Below are positions 1-10,531 of a stretch of DNA of 64,000 nucleotides, one piece after another. This DNA comes from Seiridium cupressi. Taxonomy: Eukaryota; Ascomycota; Sordariomycetes; Amphisphaeriales; Sporocadaceae. The stretch covers positions 620,001 through 684,000 of the forward strand of contig JARVKI010000008.1 of assembly GCA_036674765.1 (NCBI GenBank), read 5' to 3'. Numbering within the stretch: position 1 is the stretch's first letter; the number at the start of each line of letters is the position of its first letter. The position numbers were made by a program, and so were the translations under genes. A model generated the notes under the pieces. That model was not told the DNA's origin. It saw only the letters and a program-made list of their open reading frames with translations, and searched no databases.

Positions 1-852
1 ACGTTCCTCGGTAATGTGGTCGTCGCATTGCTTCACATTCAGGTTTCCTTGGCAGCCATTTCTTCAGCCCCGAAGAGAAAGACCGAGTAGACGATCATGA
101 GTTCGAGAATGGAAATATGAACGGAGCACATAAACAGGGTGGCTTTAGGATGTCCTTGGTTTGTAAACTAGACTAGTGAACCGGGAAACCGGAGCATAGG
201 AAGCGGAGATCATGACTAAATGATCAGCAGGGCCACTATGGGACAATCAGCATCCTACCAAATAAGAAAGTCAAATCCGCCGGGAACTGCTGGTTGGATC
301 ATCTAGCTAGAAGCCAGACCGATTACCGGTTGTCTCGTATATCAAGTCACGCATCGGAGGGATGGGTGAATTACATGACATGCTTTGATGACGCATTTCG
401 TCCCGCCGCAACCCTCCCTATCAATATTTCAATGTACACTATCTGAGCTCCTTCAAATGAATCTCAATACGAAGTTTGAAAGGATATACGCGAACGGTTT
501 CTCATGCTTATACCAAAATATCTTGCAATTTCATCTTTGGATGCCTCGATAAATAGACATTGCAGCAGTATTTACATGTGCTCAGTATGATTATGAGGTT
601 AGTGTGTAAAGAATGATACGAACTTGTATTCAATACGAAGAGTTAGAAATAAGAGACAGCTTCAAAACCACTTTTGGTGGTTTGAACGGCCATGAATGCC
701 CTCCCGTTGCGTTACCATAGTAGCCCCAAAGGGACTACCCCCTCCAGCCACACCTATCCACCACTTTGTGGTACATATCCAAGGCAAGCAGCAGCTCACA
801 GCACAAACGGTCCAGGAGCCTGTAATTGCACACGATCACCCCTTCATCCCAA
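1..852. other. Intergenic, no gene recognised
   Basis: I see no protein family, RNA gene or repeat here. The short open frames do not resemble a protein. The last part probably holds the 3' untranslated region of the HET-domain gene, which is read leftwards and stops at 853. Confidence 0.5.
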
Positions 853-3435
853 TCAACCCAGAAACAAGTTGATGTCTTCCTTCAGCTGGCTTTCCCAGGC
901 GTTTTTGAGTACGCGGCCCAACCCTTCCTTATACGCCACGCCATCTCGCCATTGAATCCAGAACACATAGTAGAACTTATACTGTGAGCCTGTCTTTGGA
1001 CATTCGTCGTAAGTCCACTCGACTAAAACATTCCGGGCAAGGTCGCTGTCGTAACTGACTTGACTGTATGCCACCTCGCCTAATTCTAATCCTGACCCAG
1101 CTAGCGAATTGGACCCGAGATCGTGCTGATGTACATTCAATGCACCAACCCATACTCCATTTTTGTCTCGGATGGAGACCATTAAAGGCTCCCCAAGGAA
1201 AACGTCGCCCCCAAATAGTACAGCTCTCCTTGTTTCGCAAGAGATAAATCGAGCTTCAATGGTTGGCTGCGGCTCGAGTTCTGATGGGCTCGGCAAGGGA
1301 AACAAATAGGGTTTATGAGGACTGCTTGCGTGAGTGTAATAGCAACGTGGAAGTGTACCGTCAATACATGCGTTGCTGTAGTCATGAGAGCAGGGTGCCG
1401 ATGATGAACGCGTCTTAGGAAGCCTCCAGTACTGAACGTTCTTTGTTACGCAATGGTCGCAATCGTATATTAGTCCCAAATAGGCTTGCATAGGTTGTCG
1501 TTTCCAGCCGGAAGGCACGACCCTCTCGATGTCATCAATGTAATCCTTGGCATACTGTGACCATTTGTCAACTATGGGCTGGCCTGGCTGGCCTCTGTGC
1601 TCATGGCTATACCATTGAATATTGGTGGTCAACGTATCCTTCCAGTGTTGCAACAGATCAGTTTCCCCCATTGAATGACCCCAGACAGCACTTATCATGC
1701 TTTGATGCTTGCTGAGCTCACACCAACTCCAGAAACGAATAAGACCCTGCCAACCGGCCCAGCTCCAGCTTGGTAGACACGGTTTGTTGGAGGTTTTGAC
1801 GAGTGGCTCGCGACGTTGCACTCGCTCGGACTGCCAGAGCAAAGCAAAGTTGAAGAACAGACTTGGAAGCCCGGACACGAAGCCCCCGTCGTACTGCCTA
1901 GAGAAGACTGAGGAAAGTCCAGCGAATGCGCCCAGAGCGTCTTCAGGATACGTCAGTTCCCTATCGTTGATCTGCATAATCGATATGCCTAGTTCTCTGA
2001 TGTTAGGCACTGCGCTGAGAAAGTCGATCATAGTATCGTGGGGACCATAGAAGGTGGTGGGAGTATATTGCAGAAGTGCGTCTGATGCAGGGTTCAGAAA
2101 CTCTGGTTGACTCGCTTCTGCACATACCCATAATACACTATTGCCGTAGAATAACAACTTCTTTCTAGAAAATGCTTCTTCTTGATATGTCCAACCTCTG
2201 GAATCCCAGAGATTAAATGCAGCGTCGAATTGCCTGCTGCTTTCCCACGGGTTATTCGAGGGCCAAGGAGTCTTAATGATTTGAGAGCCTCCACCTAGAT
2301 CATAGACCTTCTGGCCGGCTTCTCGAGATTGAGAGACGCCTCGTATGCCGGGGATGCCGTAGTCAGCGTTCGGCCCAGCAGCTGCGATGATGGTGAGGGC
2401 GGCGTTAGCATAGATGCCCGACATGCGGCTCAGTTCCGAATGCTTCATGCTATCATTGTCTTGTACAATGCAAAGCGCATCAACCCACAAATATCTCTCG
2501 CCGAGTAAAGCCGTTAACGCAATAGCATGGCGTATGGTCTTTGGGATCGGCCCACAAATGGAATCTTCAGAGAGTGCCTGCGGCCGGAATAGTTGCTCTA
2601 GCATGCTTCCGTCCACACGAACCGATTGAGAGTTGCCCCAGATATAGCTCAGGGCTACATACTCTGCGCTGGGGGGAGCTGGGACCAAACATTGACACCA
2701 AGTGTCGACAAGGAACTGTGGCCTGGTGCCCTCGAGGTGCTTCGCGAGAGGCCAGTGGTTGCACGTTAGGTGAGACTTTGCACAAATACTTTTCCATTTT
2801 TTGAACATCCGTAGGTCAACCCAATGTTGATCCACAAGTTTAGCATATCCAACTGCATTCGGTGTCGACCGGGGTGCTGCAAGTGATAATAAGTTGCCAT
2901 TTATGTGTAAAGAATGGCGGTGGTTCCGGATACTGAGTTTTCCCCATTCGAGTACCTCTTCTCCTGACTCACAAGAAATAGCTTGAATGAATCGGGTATG
3001 CCTGGAGCATGGCCCATACGCGAGCTCCTTGTATAACCCGAGTGTGCCTGCCTCATACCCCGGGCTTTCTTGTTTTGTTAAGTTGAAGAGAATCTGATTA
3101 CACACATCGCAAGTATCATTGCCCTTGCGTGAGCTGTTTATAGTGGGTTCGTTTTTGTTCGAGCTTCCGCGTTTGGTAGCCAGGCGACGTTTGGCTGACG
3201 GCAAAGAGTGGCGCTTTCTAGAACGACGACGCAAAGGTCTGGCCATTGCCGAGGTAGAACTCGCCTTTGCTAATGAGCGAGCTGGGTAGCGTGCCTGTAT
3301 CTCACGTAGATTGTAGGTTTCAACGACGATTAACCAATCAAATGTGTCTTTATTGAGGGCTACGAATCGCAGTAAGTTAAAGGGCCCCACGAGGTTGATT
3401 TCTGGCTCCAAGACGATTGCGGGGTAAGTAAGCAT
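853..3435 (-). CDS. HET-domain (heterokaryon incompatibility) protein
   Basis: One uninterrupted frame of 860 codons. The middle third carries the HET signature: VALSYIWGN, then IPKTIRHAIALT, then YLWVDALCIVQD, followed by MSGIYANAALTIIAAAG. This is the usual order of the three conserved HET blocks. Downstream come WDSRGWTYQEEAFSRKKL and an SWSWAGWQG segment, both common in the fungal HET family. The N-terminal 100 residues include a basic, Ser/Arg-rich stretch. HET proteins of this kind take part in allorecognition, and the domain can trigger cell death when activated. Most family members have no known partner, so a specific role cannot be given. No intron is needed. The neighbouring genes do not suggest a functional link. 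Confidence 0.88.
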   Translation of the reverse strand: MLTYPAIVLEPEINLVGPFNLLRFVALNKDTFDWLIVVETYNLREIQARYPARSLAKASSTSAMARPLRRRSRKRHSLPSAKRRLATKRGSSNKNEPTINSSRKGNDTCDVCNQILFNLTKQESPGYEAGTLGLYKELAYGPCSRHTRFIQAISCESGEEVLEWGKLSIRNHRHSLHINGNLLSLAAPRSTPNAVGYAKLVDQHWVDLRMFKKWKSICAKSHLTCNHWPLAKHLEGTRPQFLVDTWCQCLVPAPPSAEYVALSYIWGNSQSVRVDGSMLEQLFRPQALSEDSICGPIPKTIRHAIALTALLGERYLWVDALCIVQDNDSMKHSELSRMSGIYANAALTIIAAAGPNADYGIPGIRGVSQSREAGQKVYDLGGGSQIIKTPWPSNNPWESSRQFDAAFNLWDSRGWTYQEEAFSRKKLLFYGNSVLWVCAEASQPEFLNPASDALLQYTPTTFYGPHDTMIDFLSAVPNIRELGISIMQINDRELTYPEDALGAFAGLSSVFSRQYDGGFVSGLPSLFFNFALLWQSERVQRREPLVKTSNKPCLPSWSWAGWQGLIRFWSWCELSKHQSMISAVWGHSMGETDLLQHWKDTLTTNIQWYSHEHRGQPGQPIVDKWSQYAKDYIDDIERVVPSGWKRQPMQAYLGLIYDCDHCVTKNVQYWRLPKTRSSSAPCSHDYSNACIDGTLPRCYYTHASSPHKPYLFPLPSPSELEPQPTIEARFISCETRRAVLFGGDVFLGEPLMVSIRDKNGVWVGALNVHQHDLGSNSLAGSGLELGEVAYSQVSYDSDLARNVLVEWTYDECPKTGSQYKFYYVFWIQWRDGVAYKEGLGRVLKNAWESQLKEDINLFLG

Positions 3436-3789
3436 ATTGATACAATGTACATGCAGTCAGCGTCGTTCTACTGCATAAGGTTGTTCCAGGGATACGAGTG
3501 GTAAGGGTACGTACATTAGCTTAGATACCTAGGTACTTAAGGACCTATCGCTATGCCTTCTGCGCATGCTTGCATTTCGCAGTGTTCCCGTAACGACTAC
3601 ACAAGGCTTGGCTTCAATTAAAATAGGGTAATGGTTGTTAATTCCAAGGTGCGGCGCTACTCGCTTTACACACATGAGGCTTAGCATCCACAGTCAGCCA
3701 ATCAATCAGTTACATACCGTACCTACATGTAATTACTGAACTAGCTGTTCAAATGCGGTAATTAATCGACCATGATTTATATATTTCGC
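3436..3789. other. Intergenic: promoter side of the HET gene
   Basis: About 350 bp with no convincing gene. It holds the upstream region of the leftward HET gene and the 3' end of the oxidoreductase pseudogene. I see no specific motif. Confidence 0.4.
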
Positions 3790-4213
3790 TTATGATTTCC
3801 TGACATGCACGACGATTTTGCCCTTTGTCTTGCCTCCCCTCAGTTCAGCAATGGCGGCTGGTGCATCCCCTAAGCCGTATGTGCGATGAATGATGGCTCG
3901 GATTTGGCCAGCCGCTAGCCACTTTCCACTTCTCTCAAAATACTCTGCCGCGTTTTCCTGGTTGATGAATTTGTATATAGAATTCCTCCTTTGAGCCATG
4001 CTGGTATCAGCTCTCTTGTTGTTGTCGTTGATACCGTCCTCAGATTGAGTTGTTCCACACCTACTTGACAGAACCAACCTCCGATTTTCAAATATGCACC
4101 GCTGTTTGCGTATAATGCATCCGTGCCAGCGTTATGAAGATGATGGACTCTTCTCATTTACCACTAAAGGTCGTGTACTGCCACGCCTTCATAGTACTTG
4201 CTAGCTTCGCCAT
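3790..4213 (-). pseudogene. Zinc-type alcohol dehydrogenase/quinone oxidoreductase (MDR) relic with internal deletion
   Basis: Reading leftwards, the relic opens with a typical fungal MDR N-terminus, MKAWQYTTFSGK, at 4192 (upstream in-frame ATG at 4213), which stops after 12 codons. It is followed at once by pieces of the C-terminal half in other frames: a segment with SGAYLKIGGWFCQVG, then FERSGKWLAAGQIRAIIHRTYGL and a GGKTKGKIVVHV end at 3790. An intact member has about 350 residues. Here the catalytic and most of the NAD(P)-binding middle, roughly two thirds of the protein, is missing, and the rest is split over frames. So it is a dead copy with one large deletion plus frame changes. The parent substrate is unknown. 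Confidence 0.7.
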
Positions 4214-5881
4214 GGCCCAGACTAAGATGGAGGATGGTTTCTCCATCCGAGGAACAGAAACTGCGTGTCTGAATTAAGTAAAGCGAAGTAGAGGTATCGG
4301 TCTCGGTCTGCTGGCGACCACAACGGGGCTAAATACTGTAGTCATCTGAGTCGTCACACGAAAGCGAAGTGGGCAGACCGGTTCGATTTCTATCCGTTTT
4401 GCGATAAAATTTCCGAATTTGAGGTACTAGTCAACCTCTGGCACAAAAATGTCTCCGTGAAGATTGAGATGGAGCACTGCGCTGCTCTAGGAGGCCTTCG
4501 GCAAATGATGAATAGCTCGTGAGGTCTTATGGCTGGTCGCGAGTGTTGGAGCTGGTTATCGAAGATCTCTCTGGCCTACCCCAGACGTGGCCGATACAGT
4601 TTTAGGAAAATTGACCTAGTCACGGCGCAAATGTATGCTACTCAGACACTTGTGGCCTAATCAAGAGTCGATAGTACACTGTCTGCACGCCCACACTTAG
4701 GAGCACAGGAATACAAATCATGGGGCACAGCTCACGTTCCCAGTACTCATGCGGGGAACGGCAAAGCGCGAACGAAGATATACTTTGGTCTTGACATCTA
4801 ACGAAGAAGTCAAAAATCTGTCTTCGAAATGCGTGTAATTGGAAGAATGTCTTTCTCTGTAACGACATATGACAGGTACAATAGATGTCCTTGGAGGGAA
4901 ATGCAATAAGGGAGCATGATGGAAGTTTTAAGTCTCCCGCCCTTCAGCCAGGGCCACCAAGATGAGCGACGGTATATTAACGAAGATGGCAAGCCTAATT
5001 GAGACATCTGGTGATATCAACGCGGACGCCCCACCAGGCAACTGAATTTGAGCGCAGCATGCTATTGGGCCAAGCATTGCATCCACACCTCTGCGGCCTA
5101 ACGTTCATCTTCACGTTCACATACGACATCACAGTCGGACCTGTGACTTAATGCTTGGTGACAGAGATCCCATCTACATGCCTACGCATCAAGACGTGGC
5201 ATTGGCTGGGAAATGCTACAACGTCGCCAGCATTACCCACTAACTTCCTGAACAACCACGCCTTGCATCCTACGGCATGGAGCCTGAGAGGAAAAGGAGG
5301 ATTTTTCTGGCGTGGCCTCTCTTTTCTGTCGCGAGTATGGGCATTTTGTAGGTTACCTGATCATGAAAGCCTCAGTGCGGGCGATACATATGTTCCGTTT
5401 GAACAAGGGGTATCTGCCCGCAGATTCACCAAGGTGAAGGCTGACCCTCTTATCTCGACAAACCTGAAAGGTATATGCAATGACATTACTGGAAAAGAGG
5501 GAAGGAGAGAAATTTGGGCTTAGCCAAAGACTAAACCAATTATTTGGTATCATGACTTCAAGGCGGCCAAGCTGGTTTTCAATTATTCATATTTCGTAGT
5601 TCATACATTTCCTCCAACATTGACTTGCATGTGCGCTCCTCACAATAATTAGGCAACCACCGAAATCTCCGGCGCACATGTGAACCCGATGATTAATTTG
5701 GAGACGCTCATTGATCGAACCATGTTGTAAAGCCTTGTTTTCGAACTCGTGGTCCTGCCACGTTGTGATCAAAAACGTAATAGCCATTCATCATTTCCCT
5801 TTATCATAAGCCATACTACCATACATGGAAATTTATCATCTAGCCCATGTTTAAACCTTCCACCCGCCACATATGAAATAT
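4214..5881. other. Intergenic, no gene recognised
   Basis: About 1.7 kb with only short open frames on both strands and none that resembles a protein. It contains the 3' side of the phosphoketolase gene at its right end. I see no repeat or RNA gene. Confidence 0.5.
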
Positions 5882-8526
5882 CTACTTCGCGGACAAGCGA
5901 AGCCCCTCCAGCCTCTCCTTGTTCTTCTCTAGCAGGCCCTTCTGTGGCCACTTCCAAGCTGACAGGTAAGGTGGATCCATGCCAATCTCAAACGAGTGGT
6001 TGCGCGCCGTCAGCTGGGCGTTCTTGAGCTTCTCCCGTGCTGCTGCGCCCCGGTTATGGAGGTGGGGCATGTGGTCGATGGCGTCCATAGCCAGACTGAA
6101 GCGATCCGTTCCATTGCGGATGGCGAGCTCCAGGGGTGTGTCGATGTTACCCTTCTCCCGGTACCCTAGATATGAGTCAGCTTTCTGTCATTGTGGCTAC
6201 GAGTCGAGTGCATGTCTTACCTCTAACGTGGACGTTGTGGCTTCCGGCTCTCCTGTATATCAAGCGGTGTACCAGCCAGGGATACGAGTGGAAGTTGAAA
6301 ATGACGGGCTTGTCATCCGTGAACAAAGCAGCCCATTCGCGATCCTGCAGACCATGAGGATGATCATCGTGGTGGATCAGCTTGAACAAGTCAACAACGT
6401 TGACGCATCTGATCTTGAGCTCGGGAAAGTTCTGGAGCAGGAGATCAATGGCGGCAAGCGACTCGTTCGCTGCGATGTCACCACAGCTGGCCATGATGAG
6501 ATCGGGCTCCTCACCAGCATCAGTGCTGAATTGCGGCCAAATGCCAGCGCCCTTGGTGCAGTGCTCAATGGCTTCGTCCATGGTCAAGTACTGCAGGTGA
6601 TCCTGCTTGTCTGCAACTATGACGTTGACATAGTTCTGAGACTTGAGACAGTGGTTCATGGCTAGGGCCTAGTCAGTATGTAGTTATTGGTGGATCATAT
6701 CTTAGAACTTACTTGAAAGAAGGCAGTTGCCATCAGGAGGTAGGTAGATGCGTACTACCTCTGGGCTCTTGTTGCAAACCACGTCAAGGAAACCTGGATC
6801 TTGGTGGGTGAAACCGTTGTGATCTTGGCGCCAGACGACAGCAGTAAGCAGGATGTTGAGGGAAGCGATCTTGACACGCCATTCAACTTCTAAGCACTTC
6901 TCAATCCATTTGCAGTGCTATTATATAGTCAGTATAATTAACGATCACCAAGGTGGAATGCAGGCGTACCTGGTTCACCATTGAATCAATGATGTGGATG
7001 AAGGGCTCGTAGCTGTTCAACAGGCCATGACGACCACTCAAGATATAACCTTCCATCCATCCCTCACACGTGTGTTCACTGAGCATCTCCATGACACGAC
7101 CGAAGGGGGACAAGTTGCCACCGTCTTCATCCTCCTCGAAGTACTCACCGAGCCACACTTTCTTACCGGCATCATACACGTCAGCAAGCTTATTGGACTC
7201 GGTCTCATCCGGGCCCCACAAGCGGAAATTGGTTGGGTTAGCAGCAATGATGTCCCTCAAGAACTTGCCACAGTTCTTCATGCTGGCATCCATGGTAGCT
7301 CCAGCGTCAGCGACTTTGATGGCATAATTCTTGAAGTCGGGTATCTTCAAGGGCTTCTTGAGAATACCACCGTTTGCAACCGGGTTGGCACTCATGCGGC
7401 GGTTGCCCTTGGGGCAGATGGCATCCCTCAGTTCGTCCGAGATTTTGCCCTTTTCGCCAAAGAGCCTATCGGGTTCATAGCTGCGCATCCAATCCTCCAG
7501 CACCTTGAGGTCAGCGGGGTTAGTCCTCACATCGGTGATAGGGACCTGATGGGCTCTCCAGAATCCAGACAGATAGTGGCCATTGAGCTTGCGGGGACCA
7601 GTCCAACCCTTGGGTGTGCGGAGAATGATCATAGGCCATCGCGGGCGGAACGGCTTTCCGGAATCCCGGGCCTGCTTCTGGTACTGCTTGATCTCCTTGA
7701 CACACTGCTCAAGGGTGGCTGCCATGGCCTGGTGCATGGACTCAATCTCATCTCCCTCGACAAAGTATGGCGTCCAGCCATACCCTATGAAAAGCTGCCG
7801 GATCTCGTCATGGGGGATACGAGCTAGGAGGGTGGGGTTGTTGATCTTGTACCCGTTGAGGTGCAGAACAGGAAGCACGGCACCGTCGGTGATTGGGTTG
7901 AGGAACTTGGTACTGTGCCATGCAGTAGCCAATGGGCCAGTCTCCGCCTCGCCATCTCCGACCATGGTGAGGGTGATCAGCTCTGGGTTGTCGAAGACCG
8001 TACCGAAGGCGTGGGAGATGGCATAGCCCAGCTCTCCACCCTCGTGGAGACTCCCAGGGGTCTCGGGCGTGGCATGTGATCCGATGCCGCCAGGGAACGA
8101 GAACTGCTTGAAGAACTTCTGCATGCCCTCTGGGTCTTCGGACTTGGAGGGGAACACCTCCGAGTAGGTACCTTCGAGGTACGCTTGTGACAGAACTGCA
8201 GGCGCACCGTGGCCTGGACCAGAGACGAAGATGGCATTAAGGTCGTACTTCTTGATCAGACGGTTGAAGTGCATATAGGTGAAGATTTGGCCCGGTGCAG
8301 AACCGAAGTGACCAAGCTGGCGGGCCTTGATGTGTTCCTTCTTCAGACCTTCGTGAAGAAGTGGGTTCTCGATGAGATAGATCATGCCCAGGCAGAGGTA
8401 CAAACTCGCCTTGAAGAAGTCATCGTACTTCTCCAACTCTTCTTTCGAGAGGGGCTTGTCCTTGACGGTGGATCGGGCTGGACCGAAGGGGCGAATCGCC
8501 TCTACAGTCGCCTTGTCGCACTCCAT
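5882..8526 (-). CDS. Phosphoketolase (xylulose-5-phosphate/fructose-6-phosphate)
   Basis: Four exons: 8526-6970, 6917-6713, 6661-6221 and 6165-5882, giving 828 codons, the normal length for the family. The splice sites restore the reading frame each time. This thiamine-diphosphate enzyme splits xylulose-5-P or fructose-6-P with phosphate into acetyl-P plus a C3 or C4 sugar phosphate, feeding acetate/acetyl-CoA metabolism in the cytosol. Visible family blocks are [73 protein letters not shown] (cofactor-binding GDGE) and [11 protein letters not shown]. Later come [21 protein letters not shown] and the C-terminal [14 protein letters not shown]. Start choice: the first Met begins the standard fungal N-terminus ([19 protein letters not shown]). 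It stands alone, with about 2 kb of non-coding DNA upstream. Confidence 0.96.
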
Positions 8527-10531
8527 GATGTCGAAATTTGACCTCGATGGTCTCCCTGTCTTGCTTTACAGGATCTTCCCAATAATGGGATGTCGTTGTG
8601 GTTGGGTCAACGTTGCTGTTGTGGTTGTGAGCTTGGGTCAGAACAAGAGGTACTCGAGAGGGGTTGCGGGACGGACGGGTGCTTATAAGTAACTTCGCGC
8701 GATGAACACTAAATCACGATATTAGGTGACTGCAACCTGACAGCCATTGCCAGAGCGGCGCCTTCCAAGCATATGCAGGACTAGTCTAGCCCAGAGACCC
8801 AAGTGCTACGGTACAAGCAAGATAGACAATTCTCGAACGTTTACGCAAGGCCAATCATTGCTTGCTAGCTAGAGTACGTACATGATGAGGTTGACACGTC
8901 ATGTGAGCATCTGGGCGACATCCGACTTCTACCACGGCCGCATCAGCCCAAAATCATCTGCTCGTCTATGAAGAAGCTCTTGGCACGGACCTGTGCCGAG
9001 GACCGAGTCTCTGGACATATTCCGGCCGGGAAGGCTCGAGAAGTCATCTTCCCCTGTGATCGACGTCGGTCGGGAAGCGGCTCAGCTCTGAAGTGGGCTG
9101 ATTGTGTGACGAGATGCCACCTGAGAAAATGATACGTCATGAATCGCTTAAGCGGCCCACTATACTCCGGCCGTTCCATTCGCAGCTGCCGTAGAAACAC
9201 CGCGTCCAGTTGCTCCTCCTGGGCTGTCAGACCTGCGTGTGCAGTCAATGCGAACGTTCCAGCTATGGAAATCCCATGCATCCCACGCGCAGGCATTGCG
9301 CAGTTCTGGCATTCGGGCTGATGATCGGTGCGGCGAACAACTCCAGAACCCGCCAAGAGACAACCGGGGCGTGAATAAGCGCCATAAATCATCCAGCTTT
9401 AATCTCCTAGCTCTGGTTCATGTGCACCCAAACGGAAGGCTATCCGATTTTAGCCAATGCCTATACAATGTGGATCTCCCGCGCGCAGCAGCTGGGCTCC
9501 GACCTTGTGGAAATCTCGATGCTGAACCGCTGTCTTGACATGTAGCCCGGGCGACCCCGCGGAATGCCCCCGTCCATATCTTCGGGGTAGACGAACCCAC
9601 CCAGGATTCCAGAGAACAGGAGACAACGTTTCTTCCAGGCGAGCAACCTGTATTGATGCCGCACCGCTCGTCGTGAGACGTCTCTTGAGTCCTGGAAGCA
9701 GCTCGCAGGAACTGGACTGCTCATAAAGTTTGGCCGGGGTGACAACGCGGTGGCTCCCGGCCGCAAGTGGGGCCACTGTATCGTGATAAGGAGAGGAGCG
9801 GCCCGGAAAGCCATACCCTCTAGCGGTCTATTCAGGTTGCTATAGTACAGGGGTGGGGAATATCGGTATACTGACTGACTGTTCACTGTCAATTCGAGAA
9901 TGCTGATGATGGCGCACTTGTCAAGGATGCATTGGTGGGTGTCCCCATTACTATCTCCAGGGCTTGGCATGGCCCTCTCCACAAGTCCTGCTGGTAGCTG
10001 GTAGCTGATGGCTCCATAAAACCCACCCGAACGTAGGAATACTGGACCCCTAACCGTCAATATGGCTTCTCGTGAAACCCACCAAAGAGGGGGTTGTGCG
10101 GCTGGGGTAGGGCTGATCGAGATCGAGCTTGAAGACATGTGCCATTCGTACATGAGGGTTCTGTTGCACAAGATCAGGGACAATCTACTGACAATTGTAA
10201 GACCGTAAACTCCACCCGACCTGTGAAGTGATCGGTGGCATTCGCGTGTGCCATAGCTAATCTCACAGAGGACACGCGGAAGTGCCTCTTTGTATCCTAT
10301 CAACTAATTATCCTGTCGGCATAAAAGTACTGCATACTCTGCTCCACTACTGCGATATTCACGCAATGCGCCATCAAGATTATCTGTTGGCTTGAGATCA
10401 CCCATGGCGTTTGCTACATATGCGGATAGGCCCATTCCCTGATTTCCGACATTCTAACCCTTGTTGCCGATATGTCACCAGATGGTTTCTTGACAGTCCT
10501 TGTGCAGTTGTTCATTTGGTAGCAGCTGTTT
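8527..10531. other. Intergenic about 2 kb; only doubtful open frames
   Basis: The promoter side of phosphoketolase lies at the left. Two leftward open frames are present, 8943-9392 (149 codons) and 9461-10303 (280 codons), but neither shows a motif, domain or composition I recognise, and they overlap frames on the other strand. Their length could be chance in GC-balanced DNA. I do not call them genes. Confidence 0.4.

Noticed and set aside
6994..7827. Rightward open frame of 277 codons
   Set aside because: It is the complement of the phosphoketolase coding exon; codon structure on the other strand explains it.
8943..9392. Leftward open frame of 149 codons as a possible gene
   Set aside because: No domain recognised, and overlapping frames of similar quality exist on both strands.
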